From: G964291335 sp964291335
GTDB lineage: Bacteria; Chloroflexota; Dehalococcoidia; Lucifugimonadales; UBA3495
Direction of reading: 5' to 3'
Assembly (NCBI GenBank): GCA_964291335.2
Contig: OZ219749.1
Location: 186,001-250,000, forward strand
DNA length: 64,000 nt
The notes beneath the pieces are model-generated. The model saw only the letters and a program-made list of their open reading frames with translations. It was not told the DNA's origin and ran no database searches. Positions 41,296-50,917 of the stretch are shown here, piece by piece. How positions within the stretch are numbered: position 1 is the first letter of the stretch; the number at the start of each line of letters is the position of its first letter. The position numbers and the translations under genes are program-made.

Positions 41296-41730
41296 TCAGC
41301 GCGGGGGTGGTTGTTGTTGTTCCAGGTATTCCTTGACTGCCAGAATTTCGATAACTTGCTCGATCCGGTCCAATCGGCCTCTCAGGGTTTCTACCTCATT
41401 GTGGTCCTCACGGACGCCGGCGGCGTACATGTCGATCATTCTTTGTTCGTGGGTGTCCCAGGCGTCTTCGAGGGATAGCCCGGCCCTGGTTGCAGATTTC
41501 CTGTCCCAGGGTGCCGGTTTTCGTTTCAGTGGTTCAGCATTGAGGCGGCCGGTTCTTTCCTGCCATTTCCTGATTGCCCGGTATTCGATGTACGGCCGGA
41601 GTTCATAGGTGTAGGCTAATAAGTCTATTTCGTGATCGAAGTCCTCGCGGACTTTTGCGGTGAACTTGTCGTTCATAGCTTCCCGGTATATTTTCCAGGT
41701 GTAAGTCAGGTCTTCTTCAATGTTGCTCAT
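41296..41730 (-). CDS. Unknown helical protein
   Basis: 144 residues with GGGAG upstream. Charged helices (EEDLTYTWKIYREAMNDKFT, LRGRLDRIEQVIEILAVKEY). Soluble. No family. Confidence 0.5.
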   Translation of the reverse strand: MSNIEEDLTYTWKIYREAMNDKFTAKVREDFDHEIDLLAYTYELRPYIEYRAIRKWQERTGRLNAEPLKRKPAPWDRKSATRAGLSLEDAWDTHEQRMIDMYAAGVREDHNEVETLRGRLDRIEQVIEILAVKEYLEQQQPPPR

Positions 41731-41808
41731 AGAGGATTTCTCCCTGGTTATTGTAACGGGTTCCGTGGCTGGTTGGATTGAGCTTGCGGGGCGGCAATTT
41801 ACGCAGCA

Positions 41809-42150
41809 TCAGTCGGTTCGGTCGGGCGCTTCCGGGTTCAGGGATGCCGGCCCCGGGTTGGACCGGTTCTGCATCTGCCTTGCGATTTTGATGGTTCGGC
41901 GGGAGGCGGCCAGGCTGTGTTTGGCGGTGCGCAGGTTGGATACTGCGGTCTCCGGAGCGTCGATTTCCCGGTCGGTGAGGAGTTCGTCCATTTTCGGGGT
42001 TTCTCTGGTGGCAAGGATCGACTGAGTGCGGAGGACGCTGGACATGAGATCCTGGGCGTCGCGGCATTCGGTCCAGGCCTGTTCCAGCGCTTTGAGGGCG
42101 GGTTCCCGGTTTTTCGCTCCCTGCCGGGTGGGGGTAATTCTGATGTCCAT
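41809..42150 (-). CDS. Unknown helical protein
   Basis: 113 residues from ATG 42150 (GAGG nine bases upstream). LEQAWTECRDAQDLMSSVLR and NLRTAKHSLAASRRTIKIAR are amphipathic helices. It lies just downstream of cassette 2 and on the same strand, but nothing links it to that cassette. Confidence 0.5.
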   Translation of the reverse strand: MDIRITPTRQGAKNREPALKALEQAWTECRDAQDLMSSVLRTQSILATRETPKMDELLTDREIDAPETAVSNLRTAKHSLAASRRTIKIARQMQNRSNPGPASLNPEAPDRTD

Positions 42151-42359
42151 CGGTATTTCCTCGTTGTGAAATGATTTTCCGTTTTTCGTGATTGGGGGGC
42201 GTAGGGGGGCTGGGTTTTTTCTGATTGTCAAGCATTCGAGTATGGGGTTCGTGGGGGTGTATCGGCTGAGTATGCAGCCTGGTGCGGGGTATGATAGCTG
42301 TGGACAGGTTGCTTGCTGTTCGGTCGGCGATGGCAACGGGCTTACTGCCGGGTTTTATA

Positions 42360-43985
42360 TTAAATCCCGCAGAGGCCTTCGCATTCCTCCTGCATACCTT
42401 CTTCCTGAGGTCCATCGACGTTGAACTCGACCCAATTCAGCGGCACACGGGATCGGTGCAGGTATGCAGTTCCGGTCAGGGATCCCCGACTTTGCGGGAC
42501 ATTCTGCATTGCCCATTCGACGTTAACTGCGTCCTGAAAGGACTCCGGGTCGTTTGCTTTCATGTTGGCCCACATCCGGTCTGTGTGGTAGGGACATCCG
42601 ATGCAGGCGCTTTTCGGCAGGTTCCGGTCGGGATAACGTTCTTTGAACCACTGGTACAGCTGAGCTCGCGACATGTCCCGCTCTATGAGGGGATATACCA
42701 GCGTAATCCAGTTCTGCTTGCTGGGTTTCACCCGGGCCACCTCGTCCCGGCTGAGGCCCAGCCACATATCCACCTGTTGGTTTTTGGGGGTTGGCTGCCG
42801 GTTTGCCATGCCCAGATACTCTCTGAGGTACTGGTGGATCGGCTTCAGCTTGTATTGCTTGGTGCATTGCCGGGTTCCCACGTAGTTCTTTCCGTCTTCT
42901 TTCACTACGAAGACCGGCATATCGATGAATTGTCGGCCTTCGGGGTTAATACCCCTGAGGATGTCTTCTTTGATGTTGCCGTTGCTTACTCTGATAACTT
43001 TGTAGCTCAGTTGCCGTTCCAGCCAATCGAGGTGTTCATAAACCGCTTTCGGTTCCCAGCCGGTATCGGCAAAGATGGCGAAGTCAGGCTTGGTGAATCC
43101 TTCATACTCTTGGTCGGCCATAAGGGCCATCACTGTTGATTGAACGCCGGCGCCCAGGCTCAATACCTGCAGGTTGCGGCGCCCGCGTAGTTTCGTCCGG
43201 TCGGTGACATATTTGACGTTGTGCATCAGCTGGTCTACTGCGGGAGTGATGATTTCGCGGATTTCCTTGCGGGAGAGGGAATCCAGCAGGCGGGCTCCGG
43301 CGGCGCGGTTCAATTCTCTGGCAAGTTCTCTTGAACCTTCCCGGCTGATTCCCTGCGCGTCGGTCATCAGCGCCCGCAGGTACTCGGCCAGTACGGTTGC
43401 CGACCGCATGACATAGTATTGGGTGCAGTTGTGGTAGTCTTCCGGGTTGTTGGAGAAGTGTTCCAGCACCTGATCCGCGGTGAAGGATTTTCCGTTGGCG
43501 GCGGCGCGTTTTGCGGTTTCTGCGACCCAGAGTGTTCTGCCGGCGACACTTGCATCAGTAACTGGCCGGCCGCGTTCCGGCAGGTAGTGCTGCAGAACAT
43601 GTCTGGTTGCGTACTGTTCTTTGGTGGGGGTAGGCCACCTGGAGATGCCGAACTCCAGCAGGTGAAAGCAGCTGAGCCATGCCAGTATCTGTGGGTCGGC
43701 CATGTGTCTTGGGGTAATGTTCGAGATGTTTTCCAGGAATTGCAGTGCGTGCCGGTCTCCTCTTGCCTTGGCGGTTCTGCTGTATTGTGCTGCTGATGGC
43801 ATTGTGATGGTGTCCAGGGTCATGAGGCCGGTCTCTACCAGATAATTGGTAACGTTGAGTGATTCAAGTAATTTTCCGAAGTCGGTATTCGGGTCCTGCC
43901 ATAGCTCCGGATTTTGTTCGGCCTGTAGCCGTAGTGCGTCCATGGCTTCGGTCGTCAGCCGCATGATTTTTGTGGGATTAGGCAT
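42360..43985 (-). CDS. C2-D2: DUF6339-like / PP-loop fusion protein
   Basis: 541 residues. Residues 1-265 correspond to C1 (PQILAWLSCFHLLEFG, LWVAETAKRAAANG). Residues 272-541 are the PP-loop protein: LSLGAGVQSTVMALMA (about 276-290), FADTGWEP, QCTKQYKLKPIHQY, CIGCPYHTDRMW (about 470) and a C-terminal ECEGLCGI. The four Cys are spaced as in D1, so a metal or Fe-S cluster is plausible. PP-loop enzymes of this group use ATP to activate a substrate or sulfur, as PAPS reductase and DndC do. ATG 43985 follows the B2 stop with no gap (TGAATG). Confidence 0.8.
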   Translation of the reverse strand: MPNPTKIMRLTTEAMDALRLQAEQNPELWQDPNTDFGKLLESLNVTNYLVETGLMTLDTITMPSAAQYSRTAKARGDRHALQFLENISNITPRHMADPQILAWLSCFHLLEFGISRWPTPTKEQYATRHVLQHYLPERGRPVTDASVAGRTLWVAETAKRAAANGKSFTADQVLEHFSNNPEDYHNCTQYYVMRSATVLAEYLRALMTDAQGISREGSRELARELNRAAGARLLDSLSRKEIREIITPAVDQLMHNVKYVTDRTKLRGRRNLQVLSLGAGVQSTVMALMADQEYEGFTKPDFAIFADTGWEPKAVYEHLDWLERQLSYKVIRVSNGNIKEDILRGINPEGRQFIDMPVFVVKEDGKNYVGTRQCTKQYKLKPIHQYLREYLGMANRQPTPKNQQVDMWLGLSRDEVARVKPSKQNWITLVYPLIERDMSRAQLYQWFKERYPDRNLPKSACIGCPYHTDRMWANMKANDPESFQDAVNVEWAMQNVPQSRGSLTGTAYLHRSRVPLNWVEFNVDGPQEEGMQEECEGLCGI

Positions 43986-44849
43986 TCAGCTTTCTCTCTC
44001 CTGGTAGGAGGGTATCCGGTTGATAATCAGGCTGAGGGGGTTTTCCATGATTTGCTGGGCGTATTCCAACGAACGATCTTCCAGAATCTCGGGGTCGTCC
44101 GTGGGCAGGTCGTGCTCGCCCAGTTTGTTGGCGATTCTGTTTGCCCATTTTTTGTCGGTATATTCATCCTTGAGATGGCACCTGACTGCTTGTTCGATGG
44201 CTCGCAGGTACATGGATGGAAACAGGGGCAAGCGTAAGTTCTCATCCCGTCGCATTCGGTCAATGTCCGGTTTGTCCCCGGGATTGATCCGGATGACAAT
44301 CCGTTGGCCTTCCAGGTCGATGTCGAATCTGCCGCGTTCGACTGTTTGTGCCGGGATGATTTCCACATAGCTTTCCAGGTTGCTTGTTGTTTCCGGGTCT
44401 GCGATTTTTTCGCTTCCGATGGCCAGAATGGCGCTTTTGGGTACGGAAGTTCCTTCGGGCAGCAGTTGTGTTATGCCGGAGTCCCAATCATCAGGTGGAA
44501 TATTCTCAATAGCTTGGGAAGCGATTATGAAGGGGCGGATTATTATCTCCCCATAGTACTGTCTTCCGTCCAGTTGTATCGTATGGGAATCGGTATTGGA
44601 CCGGTGGGATTCTCTGAGTTTGGTGGCGACGCATTCGGTCAGGGTATGGTAGTGTGCCTGTCCTGTTTGGATCAGGTTTCTCAGTACGGGGCTGTTCAGC
44701 CGGTATTGCAATGCTATGCTGATTTCTTCGTTCCGGGCGGAGCGCCGGATAGCCGGCAGATCTGCGCGGAAGTAGATGTGGTCTTTATAGTCGTTGCGGC
44801 CTGGTTTGATGGTTGGGTGCGGCAGGTTCCTGCGGTTGAATGTTGTCAT
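43986..44849 (-). CDS. B2: unknown protein of cassette 2
   Basis: 287 residues, homologous in position and general layout to B1. HIYFRADLPAIRRSARNEEI, VIRINPGDKPDIDRM and FPSMYLRAIEQAVRCHL are distinctive. No signal or membrane segment. Its ATG overlaps the stop of the frame-corrected A2 (ATGA), which supports A2 normally running to 44846. Confidence 0.7.
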   Translation of the reverse strand: MTTFNRRNLPHPTIKPGRNDYKDHIYFRADLPAIRRSARNEEISIALQYRLNSPVLRNLIQTGQAHYHTLTECVATKLRESHRSNTDSHTIQLDGRQYYGEIIIRPFIIASQAIENIPPDDWDSGITQLLPEGTSVPKSAILAIGSEKIADPETTSNLESYVEIIPAQTVERGRFDIDLEGQRIVIRINPGDKPDIDRMRRDENLRLPLFPSMYLRAIEQAVRCHLKDEYTDKKWANRIANKLGEHDLPTDDPEILEDRSLEYAQQIMENPLSLIINRIPSYQERES

Positions 44850-46820
44850 TCGTTCTTATTTCTCTGTTTTATCCGGGTCAGTGAATAGCTGAGGTAGGGG
44901 GCTGTCTCGTCGGGCAGGATAACCTTCAGGGTTATCGGTGTATTGGCTGGGGCTTTTACTTCTATGATGTTATTGTCCAACGCTGTCTGTACCAGCAGGT
45001 AGTCGGGCTGTTTAATGCTTTTGACCCGGATGCGGTTTTCTTTCTGCTGGTACTGCTCTCCGGCAGCTTTGATACCGATCCTGAGGGGGTCTGTTTCCTT
45101 CTGTGGGGTGGTGAATGTTATTGCTAACTCGTTGGGTGCAGTGCGTATTATCCTGACGTTGCGTATTGCATATTCAGCTGGCTGGGTCTTGCCCCGGCGC
45201 GTTTCCGTGTCGTTGAAGTCTTCATCTTCCGGATCTGGATCCGATTCGGGGGGGGGGGGGGGGGTACGGCTTTGGATCAGGGTTTGGTTCCGGATCTGGC
45301 GTTACTTCGATGTCCGGTTCGCCACTGGGGTCTTCATCCGTTTCGTTTTCTTCGGATTCTTCAATCTGCTCTGTGTCTTCATTGGAGCGTTCCATGTGCT
45401 GCACTTCGCGCCATTTGATTGAATGGACTCCCTGGCTCAGGTCCGGCAGATCAGGGAACATCCGGGCCAATTCGCTGATGTTGCTGCCGGCTTCCAGTAA
45501 GGTTTGGTCAATTCTGTCTCTGATGATTTTCGTGATCTGTTCTCTTTGATGTCTTACTTCCAGATCGGCGGTCTGCTGCTGATTGGTTTCACGGAGTTGT
45601 TTGACATGGATGGCATCGTGTGCCGGCGGTTCCATCTGCCGGATGAATGTTTCGGCCATTTCGTCCTGGGCCATGGTTACGGCGCACCATTCGGGCCATT
45701 TTGTTCCATCTCTGGGGTAAAAGGGATTATCGCCTCGCTGTCTGGAATCGGTGATGAACATGCCACGGCGGTTGATGTGCGCGGTTCGGCGAGGCGCGCC
45801 TTTCCCGGTGTTGATCCAAAGTTGCAACTGGCCCATCTGGCCCAGTCTGCCTGACGGTTCGGTTATTTCCGGGTTGTTATCTGCAATGGCCTGCCAGTAA
45901 TGATGCGTCGGGTCATTTGATGGCAGGTTCTCCAGTTCTATAGGGAGAGTATCCCGGTTAATTATTCGTGGAGCGGTGCCGTCGCCCTTGTCGATAATGA
46001 CGACCAGCTTTTTGGTATGGATGGCGTAGAAGAAGTGGGTAACCGCTGCTTTTGCCGTTTCATCATCCCAGCGCGGGTAATTTCCGGTGTTGAACCCGAT
46101 GATGAATATTCCCGTTCCACTCTCTTTGAGCCTGAGGGATTGTGGGATGTTCGGTCCTTCCAACGGCTGGTTGAGTTTGGGGGAATGTACCGCCCAGAAA
46201 CCGGTCTGCTGTAGTTTTATCTCCGGCTGATGGGGATCATTATGTGAGACCAACAGGGAACGTCCTGCCAGATGTTCCACGCGTCCTTTCTTCGCTGCGC
46301 TCACATAGCGCGTGCTGTAGAGGACAGTATTGCAGTCGGACAGGTTGAACGGAGCGTTTTTGCCGAAGCCGTAGGATCCACCTTTGGTCTGTGTTTCGCT
46401 GTTGGTTGGCGTTCCCTCCCGGAAAATCAGGTTCCGCCAGTTATCTCCTTGCAGGCCGGTGGTGCCGCTGTCGATCATTGCGAGGCAGGGAATTGTGGGT
46501 TTGCTTACCGCCTGGAGCATTTGCTCATAGCGTTTGATCGCTTCTTTGTCGTTGTCTCGTTTTACTTCATGCAGGGATGATTCGATGTGTCTTTTGAGTT
46601 GGGGTATGCCGATTTCGTCCGGCGAAATCTCCATCAGCCGACATGTTAATTCAACGCAGTCTATACCTTGCGACGGATGATCCATTGAGTTCTGGAGTAC
46701 TTCACGTACTGTATTGGTTATTGCGTCGTTGACGAAATAATAGAGGCCGGCGCTGTTGCCGTATTCGGCGCCGCCGCCGGTAGGTGCGAAATGCCAGCGT
46801 GCTTTGAACAATTCGGGCAT
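44846..46820 (-). CDS. A2: GHKL-type ATPase, frameshifted at a poly-G tract
   Basis: The N-terminal ATPase domain has the N box VREVLQNSMDHP (about residue 37), G1 AMIDSGTTGLQG (about 116) and G2 GGSYGFGKNAPFNL (about 147). After residue ~515 an acidic/Pro-rich linker reaches the 17-G tract (45248-45264). In the present length the frame ends at 45222 (RIGSRSGR). In the -1 shifted frame the protein continues ESDPDPEDEDFNDTETRRGK, RNVRIIRTAPNELAITF and ends LTRIKQRNKNE, overlapping B2 by ATGA. That tail matches the beta-rich C-terminal domain of A1. Removing one G (or adding two) restores about 655 residues. Confidence 0.75.
45248..45264. repeat. Poly-G tract (17 G) inside A2
   Basis: Encodes a proline run between the acidic linker and the C-terminal domain of A2. 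The longest of three such tracts. In its present length the C-terminal domain is not translated. Confidence 0.88.
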
Positions 46821-46990
46821 TTTGTGTCCGTAAAGCGTGAAATATGCCGGATTTTAGCGCATATCAGGGAGTTTGTATAGTAAATATTGGAGCAGTTGAC
46901 CGCTCGGCGCTGCAGCGTTGGCGGTCAAGGCGTTGTCTTTGATATTTCCAGCGATTTGGTGGGTGGCACGCGGCGGGGCGCGGGTAGGGG

Positions 46991-48205
46991 TTATTCGTCG
47001 TTTTCCGATTGCCAGTAGTCATCTCCTGTTTCCGACCACCAGTTGATCAGTGGCGTGTCTCTGTTCATTTTCCATTCATCGTAGAAATGAACTCTGCATT
47101 CGGCTTCCGTTTGGCTCAGGATGTGTTCCGCGTAGCGCATCAGGGCGGTCGCGTATTTGCCGGTGGATTCGTCTTTTGGAATATTGCGTTTTGGAAATAT
47201 GAAGAGTGCCGGTTCGGGACAGTCCCAGATGTCCATTACGTCAGTGCTGCGCAGGCTGGCGTACAGTGTTGCTTTCCCGGTCTCGTAGATGAATAAACCG
47301 AGTTTTTTTAGGTGTTGCTGGAATCCGCGCTGCAGCAATATGCTGGCGCGCCGGTGGAGATCTCTTTTTGTTGCGCTCTTTAGGCGTCGCTCTCGGGGTT
47401 GTCCGTCGCGTTTGAAAGAATCAATGTTCCAGGGAATCAACGGTTTGTCGGGCTGGTTTACCTGTCGCATTCTCTCCAGGTCTTTCCAGGCCTCTGTTCT
47501 GAACGGTTTGTCTTTTTCCCTCTGCCATTTTTCTTTTAATGCTTTTGGAATGGGAACGGCGCAGTCCGATTGACATGGCCCACAGGGATGTTCTCCGTTG
47601 ATAATTATCCCGTTGGCGAGTGCATCCAGTTCTTCCTGCCCGTTGATCCGGACGATTATTACCGGGGCGTCAATCCGTTCGTCTTGGATGTTGTATTCGG
47701 GCGGATTGGTAACTTCTATCTCAAAGTACGTGGCGGGTCGGTTGGCATTGAAAGCCGTTATGTCGGGTCTCCGGTTCATTCCCGGCCATTCTGCCGGGCA
47801 TTCTATTGTGGCGGAGGCATATGGGCCGAGGGTCGTTTCGTGGTTGGTGCCGGGTATTGGCATTGAGTCAAAGTATGACCGGAATTTCGCTTGCCGGTTG
47901 TTGCAGCCACAGGGGTAACGGCATTGGATTCCGTTTCCGGAGTTGATGATTCGGGCGAGAATATGTTTGGCGGAGTAGTGGAGGTTGCTTTCGTTACAGG
48001 ATTCAAAGCCGGTTCCCCGGTCATGGCGGAAGTGGTGTTGTCTGACCTTGCCTTTGACGGCAACCATTGCTGCCTGGCAGTCAGGGTTGGTGCAGCTGTA
48101 GGCATTGGAGTTCAGCCCGCTTTTGGCGTCGTTGATGTGTATCGGTTCGCCGGTAGTTTTTGACCGGGTGTAGGGGATCAGTATTTTCCCGGGTTTTTGA
48201 GTCAT
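46991..48205 (-). CDS. CoiA-like nuclease
   Basis: 404 residues from ATG 48205. The N-terminal part has the CoiA-type zinc/His motif (SCTNPDCQAAMVAVKG, QHHFRHDRG). The middle has a restriction-fold active-site pattern, RRPDITAF followed by TYFEIEVTNP (D...E-x-E), and a further Cys group HPCGPCQSDC. The C-terminal half is helical. CoiA relatives occur in competence and in phage or defence regions, probably as nucleases. It is on the same strand as cassette 2, ending 171 bases before A2, so it could be its effector. Cassette 1 lacks it. Confidence 0.7.
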   Translation of the reverse strand: MTQKPGKILIPYTRSKTTGEPIHINDAKSGLNSNAYSCTNPDCQAAMVAVKGKVRQHHFRHDRGTGFESCNESNLHYSAKHILARIINSGNGIQCRYPCGCNNRQAKFRSYFDSMPIPGTNHETTLGPYASATIECPAEWPGMNRRPDITAFNANRPATYFEIEVTNPPEYNIQDERIDAPVIIVRINGQEELDALANGIIINGEHPCGPCQSDCAVPIPKALKEKWQREKDKPFRTEAWKDLERMRQVNQPDKPLIPWNIDSFKRDGQPRERRLKSATKRDLHRRASILLQRGFQQHLKKLGLFIYETGKATLYASLRSTDVMDIWDCPEPALFIFPKRNIPKDESTGKYATALMRYAEHILSQTEAECRVHFYDEWKMNRDTPLINWWSETGDDYWQSENDE

Positions 48206-48385
48206 TGCTCGGTTTCCTTTGGTGGGTGGATGGATGATTGCCGGCGGTCGGAAAGCGCTGTGGCGCATTTTCCGGGTCGGCGGATACCAGATGCCTTTTC
48301 CCTTTTTGATCGGCCTTGAAATCGCTCTCAGAAGGCCTGGGCCGGGGTTCCGGAGTCGTCTGCCGGGTCGTTTTCCGGGTCCAGG

Positions 48386-48832
48386 TCAGCGATGCCGGAG
48401 TTGGCAGACGGCGCAGACCGGACAGGTTCTTTCTCTGGACGAATCGGTTGTTGCTGCCGGGGTGGTTGATTCCCTGCTGTTTTCGGGTCGCTTATGACCT
48501 GTCCCATGAAGGGTGTTTCCCTCCTGTTCCATGATTCCGGAGATGCCGGATATCCGGCTCAGGTCGCGGATAATCCGGTGCAGATCCATAATTGCCGCCC
48601 GGTGGGCCAGCAGAACCCGGGTTTCCCAGGGGATGTTTGATTCGTGCATCTCCCGGGGGAAGTTGTCCCGGTCGCAGAATACGGGGTCGTGGGATGCCGG
48701 GTCGTCGCAATACCGGCATGCCGCAGGTCTGACCCAGGAGGGGTAGTAGTCGGCGGGTCGGCCACAGGTCGGGCAGTCGGGATGTACTGGCGGTGGAGGG
48801 TTGATCCAGTTCTGCAGGGTGCGATCACGCAT
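48386..48832 (-). CDS. Zinc-ribbon protein
   Basis: 148 residues with AAGGAG upstream of ATG 48832. CPTCGRPADYYPSW and AACRYCDDP form a four-Cys zinc ribbon; a helical middle (LAHRAAIMDLHRIIRDLSRI) and a final CPVCAVCQ follow. Its start overlaps the end of the next gene upstream. Possibly an RNA- or DNA-binding accessory protein. Confidence 0.5.
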   Translation of the reverse strand: MRDRTLQNWINPPPPVHPDCPTCGRPADYYPSWVRPAACRYCDDPASHDPVFCDRDNFPREMHESNIPWETRVLLAHRAAIMDLHRIIRDLSRISGISGIMEQEGNTLHGTGHKRPENSRESTTPAATTDSSRERTCPVCAVCQLRHR

Positions 48833-49181
48833 GTTCGTTATCTCCTTTTGGAGCAGGGTCTGCCGGATGGTGGGATTTTCCGGCGAATCGGGGATTATGA
48901 GGATGCAGCCGGGTTTCGCCGATAAAGCCGCAGTCGACACAGCACAGCTGCCGGTCGACGGGCCGGCATTCCGGGATCGGCCCGATTTCGGCGGGCCGAA
49001 GGCAGTCGCCGTTCAGCCGGGCGTACCAGGAACTGACGTCTTCCTGATGGGGCCGGTTCGGGCAGACGCAGTTGCCGACGTTCTGCCAGTCGGCGGCGGG
49101 ATCGCAGGGATGGGGATTGCCGGCCAGCCAGTCGGCCTGGCATTGGCCGTAGCAGAAAGTTTGCAGGGGTTCCGCTTTCAT
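48825..49181 (-). CDS. Cys-rich small protein
   Basis: 118 residues from ATG 49181. Cysteine groups FCYGQCQADW, NCVCPNRPHQ and QLCCVDCGFIG suggest zinc binding. It overlaps the zinc-ribbon gene by eight bases. Function unknown. Confidence 0.45.
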   Translation of the reverse strand: MKAEPLQTFCYGQCQADWLAGNPHPCDPAADWQNVGNCVCPNRPHQEDVSSWYARLNGDCLRPAEIGPIPECRPVDRQLCCVDCGFIGETRLHPHNPRFAGKSHHPADPAPKGDNEHA

Positions 49182-49218
49182 TTTTCCGTTCCTGTTCACG
49201 GCAGTTGGCGGGGCCTTC

Positions 49219-50408
49219 TTAGTCCGTGGGCAGCGGCAGAGCCGCGGTTTCCCGCTCATATTCTCCGTTGATTTTTTCTCCGGTTCCGATGCGGCAGGGC
49301 TCTTGGGTGTAGGGCTGGCTGATTACCTCCGCCGGAATGTTGCCCACCGTCAGCCGGTGTTTTTCGTAGATTCCCAGGTCCGGCAGTAACTGCCCGCTTT
49401 CGATATTCCCGATGGTGCAGACCACTTCGTACGAAGCCAGGTCAATGGTTATTGCCTTGGTGAATCCTTGCAGGAGCAGTATGCGGAGTTCCGGGCTGCC
49501 GGCCAGGTTGAGGGGTCCCGGGAAATAACCGCCGGCGCCCAGTTCCAGCCGCCGGAGGCGCTCAGGGTTTTGAAAGCGTCTGCGCCGAGGTGCAGGCGCG
49601 CCGGCGGGATGCGCGTCGGGGTTCCGGTTTCGTTGAACGGCCCGGTTCGTCCTTCGGCCTGCATTTCCAGGTCGGTCAGTCGGGTCAGCCCGTGCAGGGA
49701 TTCCGGGTCGGCATGGATGTTGCCGGCCAGCATTCGCAGCATTCTGAGGTTTTCGGACGGCTTGAAGGCGTTTTTTTCCAGGCGGACCACCGGCTGTTCG
49801 GTTTGGCGGCGGTTCATGCTGAGGTCGGTGATGGTCAGGGATTCCAGGGATGGCAGGCCCTGCAGCGTATTTTTGCCGATGGGCCAGGGGATCGGCTTTT
49901 CGTGTTCGTCGCTGTTGAAGTTGACGGTCAGGGTTTCCAGGCTGTGCAGATCCTGAAATGCTTTGTCCGGGGGCGGATCGACCAGGGTCAGTTGCAGGTG
50001 CTGCAGGTTGTGGAGTCCGGAGAGGTCCCGGTTGTTGATGTACTCGGTTCTGACGTCCAGTTGGCGGATCCGGTAGAGTTCGGGCGCCTGGGTCTGCTGG
50101 CAGGAAGTGGATTTGAGTTCACTGAGCATGGCGGTCTGGATTTCGGGGGTGCGGTTGCAGATGTCGCTGCGGTCGTCGGGGGGATCGGGCCGGTCGGGCC
50201 GGGCGCGGACGGTCTCATTATCGGTTCCGTTTCCGGTTTCTACCTGGCTGACTGGGCCGTTTCCGTCTGCCACCTGGCTGGCTGGCCCGTTTCCGGTACT
50301 GCCGGGGTTCGTGGCGGCGCCGGGGTCGGAGTCGATGATGGAGCAGCCCAGGAGGATCAGGGCGGCGGTGGCGGCGATGGGGAGAATGAGGCCTTGGCGG
50401 AACGGCAT
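49219..50408 (-). CDS. Leucine-rich-repeat lipoprotein 3, frameshifted
   Basis: Starts at ATG 50408 with lipobox AALILLGC (Cys about 20), CNRTP segment and LRR strands (LYRIRQLDVRTEYI, LQHLQLTLVD, LRMLRMLAGNI, LTDLEMQAEG). At about 49572, in AAAACCC, the frame breaks: the current frame ends at 49449, while the adjacent -1 frame continues RLRRLELGAGGYFPGPLNLA, as in paralogue 2 (WTGPLNLAG), to 49219 (ALPLPTD). One added A would repair it. Either a recent pseudogene or a one-base assembly error. Confidence 0.65.
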
Positions 50409-50544
50409 GTTTCGGCTCCTGGCGCAGTCGGCTCGGTTTTTGATTTCAGGGATTGATTTTAGGGGTTTTGGCCGCCCGGTTTTTTTTGGTTTTCCAGGGA
50501 TTGTCCGGGGGAGTCTCCCAGGGGCGGATTTCAGGCCTCCGGCG

Positions 50545-50917
50545 CCACAGTTAGGCGGCATGTATGCCTGCGATCAGCGGTCATTTTGTCCATTTCAGCC
50601 CTTTTGGGGGCACTGGAAATTACGAAACCGGCCCACTTTCCGGGCAAAATTTAGCCTTTTCCCTTACATGGGAAAGATGTAAGTGTCTACGAATTCCCTA
50701 CAGGGTCGCGGCATACATGGGGATATTTAACCATTTAACGAACCGATTTTTCTCGTTAAATGAATTCCGTTCTAATTTCCCTCTTTTTCAGATATAAATT
50801 CATCGTCTGAAATTAGAACATTTAACGATTTAACGAAATAGCGGGATCTAATGCAAAATTTTATACCCCCTGTTTTTCCCTCACGTAAGGGGAAATCGCT
50901 ATTTTTTGCCGGCAGGG
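50545..50917. repeat. Long direct repeat, copy R1
   Basis: About 373 bp, repeated at 51709-52083 and 58881-59254. The first ~180 bp vary between copies; the last ~195 bp are nearly identical. The conserved part holds an inverted repeat TTAACGA/TCGTTAA (50735-50759), a longer one TTCTAATTTC/GAAATTAGAA (50770-50818), then two tandem TTTAACGA (to 50836) and a hairpin TTCCC/GGGAA just before TTTTTTG. The ATTTAACGA units resemble iterons or regulator sites. Confidence 0.85.

Noticed and set aside
50564..50797. A 77-codon frame (HFVHFSPF... to SNFPLFQI) kept open in all three long repeats.
   Set aside because: No ribosome site, and the best-conserved part of the repeat lies beyond its stop and is full of inverted repeats, which fits a structured non-coding element better. 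It is not fully excluded.
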